From Centropus unirufus (taxonomy: Eukaryota; Chordata; Aves; Cuculiformes; Centropidae): DNA of 64,000 nucleotides. The stretch spans positions 1 to 64,000 of the forward strand of contig VYZI01000742.1 in NCBI GenBank assembly GCA_013397695.1, given 5' to 3'. This document shows, one piece after another, positions 1 through 14,300 of the stretch. The notes under the pieces were generated by a model. The model made no database searches. It saw only the letters and a list, made by a program, of their open reading frames with translations, and had not been told where the DNA came from. The stretch's first letter is position 1; each line of letters begins with the position of its first letter. Position numbers and translations under genes: made by a program.

Positions 1-3000
1 CGGGGCTCAGGGGCCAGGGCGCTGCCCAGAGAAGCCTCCTCTTGCTCCCCACTCTCCAGCAGCAACGTGGCTTCACCCATCTGCTCCTTCAGCTCCGCGT
101 TCTCCAGGCACAGGCTCAGCATCGCCTTCCTGGGGGCACAAGGCACTGTGAAGGGCGGGCGGTGGCTGGGATGCAGGGTACCTCCTCAGGACCCTGCCTC
201 CCGCTGACACCAGCATCCCAGGGCTCTTGCCTGATGTGGGAGACTGAGGAGAAACCAGCTTCCTCCAACTGTGCCTTCAGCTCCCGCAGCTCCTCTTCTG
301 CCTGCAGCTCCCGCTCTGCGACAGTGGGTACTGTACTACCTATTGGGGCCCTCTTGGTGCCCCCAACTTCCTTAGGAGCCCGGTGGTTGCTCTGGAGGGA
401 CAAAGGCAGAGAGTGAAGGGGCATTTCTGAAGGAGCTGTGTGACAGCTGAGCACAGTGCCCAATTCTGCCAGCCCGTGTTCCTGGTGTGCTGCTGCCCTG
501 ACTTACGTGGTGGGTCGCTGCACTGTGAGCTGCCTCCTCATCAATGCTCTCGGTGAATTTAGGGCTGGCACCATCAGTATTTGTCCCTGTGGCCTGACCT
601 AGGGGACAGCACATAATGATGAAGTGCTCAGAACAGTGGCAGTGGTAGCACCACCTGTTTTCTCCTCCCTGGTGATGCCCAGGAACATTATGGGCAGCCC
701 CAGCACAGGTGCCTGTTCTTGCACACGCGTGGGGTCAGGACACTCCCTGCACGACGATTCTCCCCGTTGTCCTTGTGTCCTACTACCCTCCCTGTGTCCT
801 GGAGCTCCAACCCACCACCTTGTGCTGGCCCTACGCCAAGGGAGAGGACGGCACCAGCTGCCTGCAGCCCCAGGATGGCACCCCAGCAGTGGCACCGGCA
901 CCATCCACACCTCTGCCTCCGCACAGCCTAGTGCTTTGTTCCCCCACCGTGCGTACCTACCACCCGCCCTGCAGGCACTTCCCAAGCCACAGCCAGCAGC
1001 AGATGCTGGGGCAGGGAGATTCACCGGCACTGCCTGACCCAGCAGGGGTACTGGATTGCACCCCAAATGTGCAGCCCAGGGGGAGGAGGACTTGCACTCC
1101 TTGTCTGGGTAACCCCACAACCCTTTCCCCTCCCCCCAGCTGCAGGGCCCTGCCTGCCCTGCTTAGGCTCAGCCAGCCTGAGCTGGGATTTGGGTGTACC
1201 CCCAAGCTCTCTTCTCCTCAGGAAGAGAGGAGCTTGGACAGGGCCCCAAGACCAGCCCTTGGGGCTATGCACAGCCAGGTTTTGCTGCTGCCTGTGCCCC
1301 ACAGATGTGGCTGCTGTGCCAATGGCCAAACCCAGCACCATCAGGTCTGGAACTCCCAGGCAAGGCTGAATACAAAGAGATCCTGGCAGGGGGGAGAGAG
1401 ACCAGACAGCACTGGCGAAGGAGAAGCCATCAGGGAAGCACATGGCTCCTGGGAGGGAAAGCCAAGAACCAGCTCGAAGCATGCCTTGCAGCAGGACACG
1501 CACACAGCACACACAGATGGTGACACACTCGGGACACCCACTCGTGACAAGCAACTGCCAGGAGGTCATAAAAATCAAGGGCACCTCAGTACCTCAGAGC
1601 TGAGCCTGGGCCGACATCACCTTGCACGGTGGAGCCTGCAGCGAAGCAGCCATGCCCCAGGGAGCAGGGGGAGCCATTGCAGAGCAGCAGTGTTCTGGGA
1701 GCAAAGTCCTTAGGAGCATTGGAAGCAGCAGTAGCACCCCAGCAAAGCAGCAGCTCCAACAAGTGACATTCAGCATAGACAAAGCACAGCCCTGAGAGCC
1801 CTAGGGACACGGCCTGCCAGGTGACAACCATCCAGGGCTATAGCTCACTGCCTGCAGGGCCTCGAGGGGTGAGGCAGCGGCAGACCCTCAGCTGCAGGAT
1901 CTTCTGGGAGCTGAGGGCTACACATACATGTCCCTCAGTGTGGGTCACCAGGGCTGGGAGGCCAGGGCAGTGTGGTTCACAGCCAGCACAGCTGCTCCGG
2001 GGAAACAGCACCCCACTTCTCACCATCACCCCCACTTCCACACGGCTCCTAGCGCTCCAAGGCTGGGGCAGAAAAAGGGAGAGTAAATCTCAAGGAAGTG
2101 GGGTGGGGTGAAACAAGGCTTGAAGAGGAAGCTGGTGCTGGGGGAGGAGTGTGCAGCCTGCCCAGGTTCACAGTTGCAGCAGGAGCCCACCAGGGTGCAA
2201 GTTCAAAGGGGAATGGACTGCTCAGCTCTGCACCATCACCAGCAAAGGAGACAAGAGATGCAACCCCAGCACTGTTTTTCCCAGATGCCACTGTCTTTCA
2301 CACTTGGCCTGATGGCAGAGATTGAGCTGCATGGTTTGAAAACTGCACATGGCCCACAGGCACAGGACACCCAAGGTGCACTGCAAGGCTTCCTGATGCT
2401 GGGAACAAGGAAAGGGAAGCAAGGTTCCCAGGGAAATAGAGAGGAAGGAGAGACTTCTGCAAAGCACTACAAGACAATACAAAGCACTGCACAGTTTGAC
2501 AGAGGATGCTCTCGGGCATGGGATGCTCAGGCTGGTTCTTCTGAGGGGCAGAGGAGTGCATAGCCAGGGATATCAGGGATGAAAGAAGGTCCTGAAGAAC
2601 AGAGTGGAAAAGTTGGGACAACTCAGCCTAGGCTAATGCTCCCCTATGGGGCACTTGCCGCAGCGATGCTAGCAGAGGTCAGGGACAGGTCTGCAGTAAA
2701 CAAACGCAAGAGATGAGAGCCGTCAGAGCACCAGCCAGGACTTCCCTCATGCCATGCCAAGGAGTCTGAGCGGGGTCCTGGGCTCCACAGTAGCCAAGGG
2801 ACCAGGAAGCCAGCCAGGCATCGGAGCCAGGAAATAGGAGAAAGATGGAAAGGTATGGACAGGGACACAAAAGCTCCCACAAAGTGGGAGGGAGAAGGAG
2901 AAAGAAAAGAGGACGCTACACGTGGAAGTGGGAGGAAGAGAACAAGACGAAAGACAAGAAAGGAAAAGCTAACCAAATACTAGAGCTGCCCAGCAGCCGC

Positions 3001-6000
3001 GTCCCTTCACATGGGAATGGCTGAACTCCCGCCACGGCTATGTGCAGGCCCAGAGGAGCAGGCTGTCCTGCTACATGTGGAAAGCAGAGCAGGCACAGGG
3101 CCAGGTGTCACAGCCCAGCAGGACAGAGCTCTTCTGCTCTATCCCCTCCTAGCTTAGCTGGAGCAGAAACACACATGCCCAGAGGTACAAAATGCCCTCC
3201 TGCTGCCTTGGGAAGCAATCGAGTACAGACGGCAGACGCATAGCTCACTGCGCATGGGAAGTGCTGGTCATCAGAAAGCTGCTATTTTCAGCTGTCACAC
3301 AGCCACAACACTCCCAGAGGAGGTGAAAGACGCCCGGCAAAAGCTAAGCCATCTCCTGCTAAGGGGGACTCGCCCCAACGAAGCAGAGATAGGGCCCTGC
3401 CCATTGCATGTGGAGCCTGGAAGCGAGATGTGCGCATGCAGGTGAGGGGGCAGCTCCAGCCCACAACCTGGGAGCAAGGACAGGTCTCAGTCACCCCAAA
3501 CCCTCTCTCAAAAAGAGGAGGAAGATCTCCCTTGAAGGCACTCACAAGTCAGGTGGGGACACCTTACAACTAGGAAGTAAAAAAAAAAAAATTAGTAATA
3601 CAGAAGTAGGACTTGGTTTAAGGATAAAATGAATGGAAGCACAAAATGAATCATTGGTTCTAAATTCATAACTCTCTAAGAGCACCAGGCAAGTGCCACT
3701 CGGTCTTGCAGCCCTTAACAAATGCTCTGGCTCTGGAACCCACTTTTCATTATAGCCCCTCTCCTTTTGGGCCAGCCACCATCAACCCAAGAGGGTGATG
3801 TCACTGGGTAAGAAAAAGGGGGAGGGAATACAAAAACTCACACTCATGCACTTGGGAGATAAGAGAAAGTTTGGTGTTTCCTTCAGTGAAAGGGAATCTT
3901 TATTTGGGCCATGGAGGTGGGAGGAGAAGGAAGACGGAGGGAAACCAACTAAAATGGAATGATTTCAATGTGCAAATACATCAGTGGCCACCAGGGTGGG
4001 TCAGACAGGAACATAACACGAGACACAGGTGGATTGCACTGATCACCGTTTCCAAAGCAGCTCAAAAATCAAAATAAAAAGCTCTGCCCCAGTTCTACTG
4101 TACTGTTACTGAGTACCAAAGCCACCCTCCCGGAGTCAGTGAGGCAGGCTCGCTCAGTTAGTGAACCGTTTCACGCAGGCAGGCGAGCACCAGTGCTCAG
4201 AAGGCATGCTGAGGTAGGACTCTCACACCCTCCTGTTCCCCACCTCCTATGGCACCCTGCGTCTCCAGCCTGCTCAAACGCTCCCAGCTTCTTCTAAGAG
4301 CTTCTTCCAGTTGTCCCCGGAGCTCCTGGACCCCCTCCAGCTCCACCTGCAGAGTGTGGTCTCTCGCAGCGCTAAGCGGAGACACCACACAAAAAGAAGA
4401 GGGTTAGACAGGCTGCAGCGAGCACGCACCAAACCAGCCTCTCCATTCAGGAGTGCCACTTGCTCCAGGCACACGCCCTGTATGCTCCCCAGGCAGCTCA
4501 GCCACCTCCTGCCTCACCTCTAAACCTCCCCAGAGCACTGCCATACCCAAAAAAGGCTCCAGCCCATGGCAGGGGACTCCTAGTCACAGCTGTTCTTTAG
4601 TACTTACCCAAGCACTCTACTTATGCACTTTCACACTATCAGGTGGCTCAAATATCCCAGAGGCTGCAGCCCCATGAAGGGGAGGGGATTAGTGCAGAGG
4701 ACAAAAAATGCAGGCCATGCAGCCCCCGTGGGACAACCGCCTGGATAAGCACCTAGATAGATCCTTATCAACCCAACAGCTGGTTAGGAATTTGACAGCA
4801 GCCTCTGAAAGGTGGCCAAGTGTGAGTGGGAAGGGACAAAGCGGGGAACAGAGATGGAAATCCCAGTAGATGGCAACTGGGGGGAGTTTACATAGAATAG
4901 CTGGTCACTGCAGCCTCTTCAAGGGAAGAAGGCAGCCTAAAACGTGGACTCTGAAGGCCACATTTATCTGCTTCTCTTTCCCACTGAGGGATCTCAGACT
5001 TGCAGAGTGATCACTGCTTCAGGGACTGCCCCACCGGACCACCCGCACTTGCCCCAGCAGCAGTCAAGGCAGCTTTGCTTACCTGTCTGGGTGCGTGTGG
5101 AACTTTACGAGGCTGCCATAGAGCTGCCTCTCTGCCTGTAGAGCCTCGTTTAACCGATTCCTTTCAGCCACCAGCCCTTCCAGCATCATTAACAACTGGT
5201 TGGAGAGGACAGACAAGATGCAATGCTGAGTAATAAAAGGATGCATGAGGATGCCCCAGAGAAACAGGAGCTTCCCCTTCCTCTCTTGGTTGTGTCCAAG
5301 TGATCAAGTTCATCAGCGTCGCCCTTGGACTTCCAAAAGACTCTGCCTTTGAGAGAAGTACTAAAGGGAAGCAACCATCTCCTCATTTTTATTTCCCCGA
5401 CTGCACACAACCAGCTTCCAAGGACAAGCGCAACTCAACATACTCGGAGGCTGAAAAGAAAGCCTCATAACTTAGCCCCAGCAGACATGTGAACACATCC
5501 AAGCTTGGTTCGCATGTCACACTACCTGCTGCCTTCTGTTTCCAGTAGCCTCTTGTCCTCGTGACTCTGCTGTGGCCACTTTCTCCCGAAGCACTAGCAC
5601 TTCTTGTGTCAGCCGTTCTATGGCTGGAATCTCTTCAGGATCCACCAGCTGCATCTGCAGATCCTGAAAACCAAGAGCAGGGCTAGGGCTCAGTGAAGAA
5701 GGGATCAGTAATAATGACAGCTGGATTTCTGCAATTCTCCCTGAAGCACAAATGCCAACATTTTCCACTGTTTGGAAATATCCAGGTCTTTTAAGAAAGA
5801 ACTTTCAGATCACCCACGGTATGTGAGCTAGAGACAACAGCCTGGAACAGGAACTGATAAGGGACACAACGCACTCCATTCAAAGGACTCTCAAAGAAGG
5901 ATAGACGAGAAGTAAAAACCCAAATAATGTCACTCTTGGGGCCTGGGGGCTCTGACTTCTGGCCAAAGTAACACAGAGGGCTGGAGGCAAACCAGCAGCA

Positions 6001-8392
6001 GTATCAGCTATGGACAGCGAGTCCCATTACTCTGAAGAGGCTCCTCACTCCTCAGCAGAGCCTGCCCACTCACAGCTATCACAGAAAGCCTGCAGTCTGG
6101 TTTCTGTATTGCCACTCGGTGTGAGCGTGAGGCACAGGGTGTGGGGAAAGAAGAGACTCATGTGCAGTCTTTTCCACGTGGAATTTATCCAGCACAACAC
6201 ACTTTCTCACCTTGATGAGGTCCTCTTTCATCTGGATGGTCCTAGTCAAGGACTCTATATCCGAGGCCTGCACCTGCAGCTCTTCCTCTTGTGTGGCCAC
6301 AACAGACTGGAGAGCTGCAAGCTCCCGCTAGGGAGGGAAGAAAAGTCTGTGAAAGACTTCAGAAAGTGAAAACCCCACTGTGAGCTGCTGCCCCATTTGT
6401 GTTACTGTGGCTCCCCCCACAACAGGGGAATCCAAAACCTGCAGTGAGCCCAGTGGTGTCCTGTAAGGAAGGCAGATCAGCACAGGCTCCATCACAAGCT
6501 CACCCTGCTTTCCCTTTCCTTCTTTTTCAATAGATCCAGCTCCTCTTTTGCATTAACAAGATCCTTCTCCAGTTCTGCTGCTGACATCACAACTGCAAAG
6601 AGAGCATGGATATCGCAAGGTTACCACGTGTCAGCTGCTCCCTCTGACCCCAGGATTGGACAGAATGCCTCTTTGGCAAGACAGGTCCACAATTCTTGTG
6701 CTCCCCAACATTTGGCAGCATAGTAAAGAATCTTCTTCCCTGCTTGATCCTTTAACAGCAGCCCAAGGCAAAAGCAACATCCCTGGCCTGCCGTCCCACC
6801 TCTGGCAAAGTTCATGTGTCCTGGCCCCAAAGCAAAACCCAAATCAGTTGCACTTTTCTCAGCCCAGTCTGAACCTAACCCTTTATTGGACAGCATCAGC
6901 TCTCCAGTGGAAGCACCTCACTGCAAGCCCAGCACTAGCCTTTCTCTTTCCCACACTCCCAACCCCAGACATCTCCCAACCATCACCTAAAGAGGAGGCA
7001 CAGCTTTGTTTCAGAAATACTCGCTCCTGCTCAAAGCTCTTTACTCTCTCACTGTTTCATGTAACCATGTTTCCCGCACAGCAAAAAGCCCTAGTCATGT
7101 TTGGGAACCTTGGAAGAAGTCACCGCACTCACCTCCCTCTGTCCTGCAGCTGCTGTCCCCCTGAAGGGGTCTGTCAATGGCTGTAGCTCCACAAGTTCTT
7201 TCCTGAAAACACAAAAGCCCCCAGGTTTGCAACTTTTTTGGGGAACCTAGCCCTCACAGCTTCCCCAGAGCTGCAGGAATGCGGCAAAGCTGCTGACTGC
7301 TTTGCTGATGCCTCTGAAAAGTGAGTAACTAACAAAGAGGATCTAGCTAGGAAGCAGGGAGAAGTGAATTGTGCCCAACCTAGAATCTATGTATGTGAGC
7401 AACTGTTCTCTGCCCTTGTTTTATTTGGCACTAGGAAACTGCCTACAGTAAGGTCTTCATCGTGGGGATTAAACAGGTTTCCCTCAACTGCAGCAAACCC
7501 AGATTTCCACTGAGATTCTACAAACATCTACATATTCGTTCAAAGATGTGGCTCAGAGGGACCATGCAGGAAGGAAAACGCAGAACGTGGCCGGTATGCA
7601 CGTTCCTGGAAGCCTCTAGACCTCACTTTGACTCTGGGAATAGAAACAAGCAACCTGTTTACAGCTGCTTAAAAGCGTCAACACGTCAGCTCACCAATAA
7701 ACATCAACAGCTGTCAAGCAGGAGCATGTAATATGTAGCCTGGGAGTTGTGTTCAGCCTCAAAGGGGTTTTTAGCAAAGCTGCTTTAAAAATACCAACTC
7801 AAATTGTAGAAGAGACAGCAAACAGCCAGTGAGCTCTGCCAGGAATTAGTGGGACCTAAAATTAGCTCTCTTGTCCCCTCCAGAATGTGACAGCGTCAGG
7901 GAGGGGATTACAATACAACGAGGCAGCTCAGCCCAAGGAAGGACTGGGTCAGTGCTGGAAGGTCAGAGGGTGGATCTCTGTCATACTCTCACATGTTCTA
8001 AGAACTCAAATACTGCCTGAGCAAAATGAAAGGAGACACTGAGTAACAAAGGCTGGTGGAATGAAGATCAGAACATCCAGGCAGCATTTCTGACCCTCAC
8101 TTTCTTCTCTTCCTCCTATAGGAAGTTTCTTCCCCAATCCCATTTTCATTTGTGTCATTCTCTATGGAGCTCCGCTCTCTCCTGTTGCCATCCATTCTCT
8201 CTGGAGCCATGAGACCACAGGTAGAGAAACACAGTGCATGATTCTTACTTGTACAGGCTGTTTGTCCTGCTTCAACAGCCTGGCACCAGCTGATGGGGTC
8301 CCAACAGGCTCCTTTCCCAACACATGCTGGCGCAGGAGTTGTAACTCATGGCTCCTTTCAGCCAAAGCGTGTGCCATCTTCTCAGCAGCCAC
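1..8392 (-). CDS. PDE4DIP: PDE4DIP exons, downstream coiled-coil block (partial at left edge)
   Basis: Eleven exons in transcript order: 8249-8392, 7133-7202, 6504-6592, 6211-6327, 5526-5663, 5083-5195, 4244-4371, 507-598, 231-391, 1-129 (cut by the window edge). Phases join without frameshift. Recognisable stretches are LAERSHELQLLRQH, EEELQVQASDIESLTR, LQMQLVDPEEIPAIERL, HTLQVELEGVQELRGQLEE, ESIDEEAAH and LCLENAELKEQMGEA, all matching mammalian myomegalin. The product is a heptad-rich coiled coil with no catalytic motif. The 7133-7202 exon is poorly conserved in sequence but fits phase exactly. The intron 130-230 has a GC donor. The largest intron, 599-4243, shows no further exon. Ten of these exons are complete or partial coding exons with consensus splice sites. 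Confidence 0.93.
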
Positions 8393-11300
8393 CTGATTGA
8401 GCAGGAAAAACAGGGAAAGGAAGGGCTGTGATTAAAGATAGGATCCCTGCCCCTCACCTTCTTAGAGGCTACGGGATATCATGCCAATGTTTATCTGTCA
8501 CTTGAGACTGGAAGGGATCTGCAAACTAGCCTGGGAGCTGGCCACTCACAGTGACTCCACTGCTTCAGCCTCCACCTACAGAGGAACAAGCTCCTCAATT
8601 TCTCGTTCACTGCACTTAGGAGGGGTGAAAGACAGAGAACAGACAGAAAGCAAGAGACAACGTTTGGCCTTTAACACTTTTTTTAGAATGAAAACTCAAA
8701 GTCGAGTATTTCGGGTAACACTGAACTGCGCCCAGTCTGCAAGAGTAAGCAGAGCAAGAACAGTGGCTCTTCAAGTGGGATTTGTGCGCCCAGGACCACA
8801 CACCAGTTTGACTGACGTGTAAGTTAAGAGGGAACAAGCAGAGCTTCCTTGGATTTCTGCACTACACCAGAAACAACTCAGTCTTCCTTTTTGGTTTGAA
8901 GCAGCAACTGTTTCACAGACCTCCTGCCGCAAACCCAGGAGCACAGATATCTAGGAAGATCCGCACCTTCTTCCCCCATCCATATACACAAACCCTGCCC
9001 AACCCACTTAATGGCAGGGACCTGACACCTGAACACTGCTACAAGAGCAGCTGCTTCATAACCACTCCTATGTGATGGATTGAGACCAACCCAAGAACAG
9101 TTGGTGGCATCTCATGGGGTTCTTCAACACTCAGCAGCTCTATCAGGCTACACCAACAGCAGCCAGACTGCAGTTTGCATTTGCTTAAGGCCATGCAGAA
9201 CCAGCCACCTCAGCATCCCCACTGCATCCAACTCACTCGGCTCTGCTGCTCCTTGGTGCTCATGGCTTGCAGCAGCTCCCGGATTTCAGCATCATGCTCC
9301 ATGGTCTGACGGTTCCTGTCGCTCAGGAGATCCTGCAGCATCTTCTCCTTGCGCTGAAGATGCAAGTACAGCTCCTCTGCTACTTGACTCTGCCCTGGGC
9401 CCAGCTTGCACAGCAGAGTTGCTGTAAGCTCCTGAACAAGGGGAAGGAAGGGAGAGATGGGGAGACATTGCTGCCATCAAACTGTAGGCTGTTCAAGGAT
9501 GAACAGCTCTTCAGCCTGAGCATAGCTGACAGCAGCGTCTCAGCAAGCACAGGTACTGAGATATCCAAAGCAGCCAGCTTCCATCCAAAGCATTTCCATC
9601 CTCAAAAGCAAGCAGCCAGGAGGCCCTGGCTCACGACCCCCTCTATCTGCATACAAACTGGGTGAAGGCTCAGGATGCCAAGCGAAGCCCTCACCTCCAC
9701 TTCTTTATTCCTGTCATGCAGGCAGGTCTGCAGCTGCTGGATGACTCCCTCCTGCTCCTTCTGCCTGTTGCAGGATTTTACTTCGATCTCTTCCTTGAGC
9801 CAGGAGAGGTTTTGGCAGGATGCCGACACCTGCTCTAGTTCCAGGGTTTTGGCTTTCAGGAGGCTCTCCAGGCTCTGAGGACCACAACAGAAGCAGCTCA
9901 GAGATGGTGACTTTACCTTGAATTAAGCAGGCCTAAGAATACCAGACTCTCTGGCCAGGGCAGTCACATAGATTCACCCTGTCCCCTCTGGACACCACAC
10001 TCACCTCTACACCCAGCCCAGAAACACCAGTGACCCAGGAACTTGCCTCACACACAAGACCAGAGGACAGCCAACACTGACACTGCTCTGACTACAACCA
10101 GAGCACTCACAGGAAGGTTTGTCCAGCACACCACAGCCAGGCTGGTCTCTGCATGCCCGGGTACAAGCACTCACATGAATGGTGGCTTCATTGCTGGACA
10201 GGACACTGCGCAGCCTCTCCAGGTCCGCTCCACGCTCCCTTATTGAGAGGTGGAGCTGTTGCAGCTCTTGCTCCTTCTTCTCCAGGGCACAGAACTTCTC
10301 ATCTACTGCTCGCTAGGGTGAGAGGAGATGATCACTCAGAATGGGGTAAGCAGGGCTCTGCAGCCCACCACTTGCTTCGTTGACCACCTCAACTCCCCCT
10401 TTCAGAGGTCTCTGGAAGGCTGAGCCATAAAAAGCACACCGAAGACACCCTGGGTCTGCCTGGTGCCGCACCGCAACCAAAGGCTGAGTCACAGGGAAAA
10501 CACAGAGACATCACTAAGAGACAGTGCTCACCTCCAGAGCAGCATCCCTGTCACTGATTCGCTGTTGCAGTTTCTCCAACATGGCTTTCACAGCTGCAGG
10601 GCTCTTATCCAACCTCTGCTGGCATTGCAGAAGTTCTCGCGATTCCTAGAGGTCACACAAACACCCCCAGCACAAGTGTCAGCCCAGAAAATCCCCCGAG
10701 AACTGCAGAGAAGAATCAGGGCTAACTATTTCCACCGTACACTTGTTCTACCTCCCATACTAAAGGGTGGCAATGCCCTAACACCTGTGGCTGATTGTCA
10801 CCTGCCAGGGCTCACCAGGCACTGCTGCAGGCTGAGGTACTCACAAACCTGTGCCTCCTGCCTCACTTTGGGAGCTCAGATGCATCTCTTTCCTTCCATT
10901 TTTCAAGGGGCACACATGAAAGCTACAGGCTGACTTCTGTGTCATCAAATACCAAAGGAGGAGCAGGGACCTTGGCTGCTCACGCTCAATGGAATCTTTC
11001 TGCATCTCACCTGCAGAAGCTGCTCCTTGTGAGCCAGATGCTGACTCAAACGCTGAACTCTCTGCTCCTGGGCCTGCAGCTCACGACGCTTCTCCTGCTC
11101 CAAAGTCTGGAGCTGCTGAGCCTTGTCCCGCAGCTCTCCCTGCAGCTGCTGTACCACAACACGCAGCTCCTATCAGAGAAAAGCACATATCTTGGAGTCA
11201 GTCCTCAGACCTTTAAAGAGCAAGCCAGCCTGAAGAAGTCAAGAGCAACAAGGGCTGTGGGAGCAGCCAGAAGTGCTCTGCAATACTACAGCTTTCACAG

Positions 11301-14300
11301 CTCAAAATGCACTTCTATGGGGACTGACAAGTAAAGTAGAACTTGTGGTTTGAGATAAGGACAGTTTCTACAGAACAACAACAACAATAATAAAAAATAA
11401 GAACACTGCTATCACTGCACGATGATCAGCCCACCCCAGTGCTTTCCACAACCATGAACACCTAACATGGAACCTGGATCACCTCTCCACCCTCAGGCTA
11501 AATTCCCATTTTATACTGAGCATGATGTTATGGCATGGAACATTCCATTGGCCAGCGTGGGTTAGCTGTCCTGGACCTGCACCAGGAAACCAGCAAAACA
11601 CGGGTAACCAAAAAATCCTTCATTTCTTAGCAAGAGCTAAAAAAGCAGCGTATTTTACACATTCTTCTCATGCTAAATCTGAAAAACAGCAGCTACTGGG
11701 AAGAAAACTAACTTTACCCCAGCTGAAACCAGGACACTGTGCAGCAGTGGACATTGACATGGGACATATACAGCAACTAAAGGCAGACAAGTGACAGTAT
11801 TCCCACTGGCAGGAGTTTCTGCTGATTCTAAATCCTCAGATACGAAGCTGAGGATGGTGGAGAATTCTTTCTGCCACATGTGACACAAAAATGTGTCCAG
11901 ACTGGAGCAGGCAGAAATGATGAAAAAGACCAGAGTACTGACTACACCAGTGCTTCTTAAGTCATGTAACCCCAGAGACTGCCAGGATAAGGGCTTCTCA
12001 TACTTGGTTGTGTTTCCAGGTTGACTCTTTCTGCTGTTCTTCTTCATGCACCATGGTCTCCAGGAGCTGGGTTGCTCTCCTGGCTTCAGCCAGTTGATGC
12101 ACTTTCTGACACTGGGCTCCTTTCAGTTTTTGTACCTCCAGCTTGGTGCAGAAAAGCGTGTTCTGAAGATCTAGCAGTGACATTTGCTGCTCCTGGGATG
12201 ACAGTGGGTTTTCTGACATCTAACAAGAGGGGAAAACAGAGAGACTCAAAGATTCACTTAACAAGACGGATCTAAAAATTGGGATCCCTGAGGATATTTG
12301 AGGCTTTCCAGGGACATACCTTCAACAGTCCCAGATGGCTTCTGTGTAACATGTCCTGCAGCTTGGCCAATGTCTCATTCTGCCCTTCAATTATACGGTA
12401 CAGCTCTTCTGTCTATGAGGCAAAAGTTAGGAAGCCCCGTCACTGGCAAATCAAGCAGAACCCCTCCCATCTGAAGCCTCTAGCGTGGATTGACACACGT
12501 CAGCATAGGACAGGAGTGAGAACTTTGCAAGAAATAATTCAGGGAGGTGCAGGATGCCTACCAATGGCTTCAGCGCTCCTTTTCAGTCAATGCCCACAGG
12601 GCTAGCATATCTTCCTCTTTTGGTAAACATGACCCTGCCTACCCAAAACTATTACCTTACTGTCTTTGCTCTTCAGGGCCTCATTCAGACTCTGGATTGT
12701 ACGATCTTGCCTCTGGGATATTTCTTGGACAGATTTTAATTCAAAATTCAATTCATTCAGCTTTTCCTGTAACAACTGAAGACAAAAATAGGTTGGGTTT
12801 GTATTCCTGCCTAATGCTGTACATAAACACCCCAACACCCCTAGGACTCCCTCCATTTCTTATTCAAGTCTGTACAGCCCAGGCGTTCACTAGATGGAGG
12901 TCAGCATAGCTTCCTCTAGGGTCTGAAAATACTGTTTGAGCTGGGTGGAGACTGGTGAGTAGACACTAAGCCTTCATCCCCGGCACAGGATTGTTCAGTA
13001 CCTGTGGTTTTCCCAATGGGTAGAATCTACTTTAGAGTTCAAGGGCATAACTAAGAGCACCAGCCCGCTGCAATGTGTGTGAAATTTGATCTGCCTCAAG
13101 ACAACTCAGCTGCACGTTTCCTTCCTAAGAATTTAAATCCAAATGAAGGCAGGAATCCCTTTGCACTGATCTCCCTTATTGCTTGAAAAAAAAAAGAAGG
13201 CAACTGTCTCAAAAGACAGGTGCCCTCCCCTCTGGCACCAGGCTCAGCCCATGGAAATCCGAGAGATGGAGAAAGAGCCTGTGCATCATTCCTTGGCCAA
13301 ATCCCAGAGGACGCACAGGGCCAGTACGGAGTTCTTCTAAAATAATGGTTTGCCAAATTTATTTTGGAAAAAATAAAAATTTTGCAATTTTTTAATTTGT
13401 GCAGCACATGCAGAAAACCATAAATGCTTTTAACTCCAGCTAGCAGACAACTACATTGAAAATTAGTTGTCAGCACACAGCCTTGATGCAACAGAGGTGC
13501 AGGCACCTGCCTCTGGCCACCCTAGGAGGCAACCTCCAACACCAGCTACACCAGATTCGCCAGGCACTGAATTTGCTGTTAGTGATTAAATACCTTGTTG
13601 GCAGCTTCAAATTGCTGGATTTTGCCCTGCAGCTCTGCAGCACGGAGATCAGACTCATGCTCCCCTGCTGCAGGGTCACCTGGAGCCGGAGGCTGCTGAC
13701 CATCATTCTGCACAGTCTGAAAAAAGGGAGAGAAATGGCTGAAGTCCTGCACAGGCTCCTATTCAGCTGCCGTCCTGTATAGGCTAAAACATGTCCAGTG
13801 GGCTTTTCCAACTGCCTCTGAAACCTCATGCTGCCCCCACCATCACCCTTCACCCTGGTGCCAGAGTGGCACCTGGCAGCTCTCGGTCTGACCTGCCAGG
13901 AATCCCCTGTCCCAAAGCGCTGGTTGGGCTCCCATGAACCCCGCAGTCTGTCCAGCTCTAACCACTGTCTGCAGGCTGGTGATGGATCCGCTCTCCACAC
14001 TCAAGCCACGTGCTTGAACCTTCCTCCCCACACGTCCTGCTGGCAGCTTCAAAAACCTTCAAACGAAGCCAGCACTGAACTGAACTCCTCCTTCCCATGT
14101 TCTGCCCAGCTTCTCCATCTTAACCAAGCCTTTGATCCTTCCCACCAGCTATCCTCCTGCCAAGACCTGGCAGTCATCTCCACTCTGAAGCCCTCCACGT
14201 GTCATTCTCAGGACCCTCTTTCAGAGCTCGTCCCACTCGTGCCCACGCCATGTGCATTTCCCTGCAGTTCCACAAGCCCTAGCAAATTCAGTGCCACAGC

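Noticed and set aside
709..1713. Plus-strand 334-codon ORF
   Set aside because: It lies in a PDE4DIP intron on the opposite strand, with no recognisable domain or codon pattern.
4690..4930. Possible interspersed repeat in a PDE4DIP intron
   Set aside because: No consensus element recognised on either strand.
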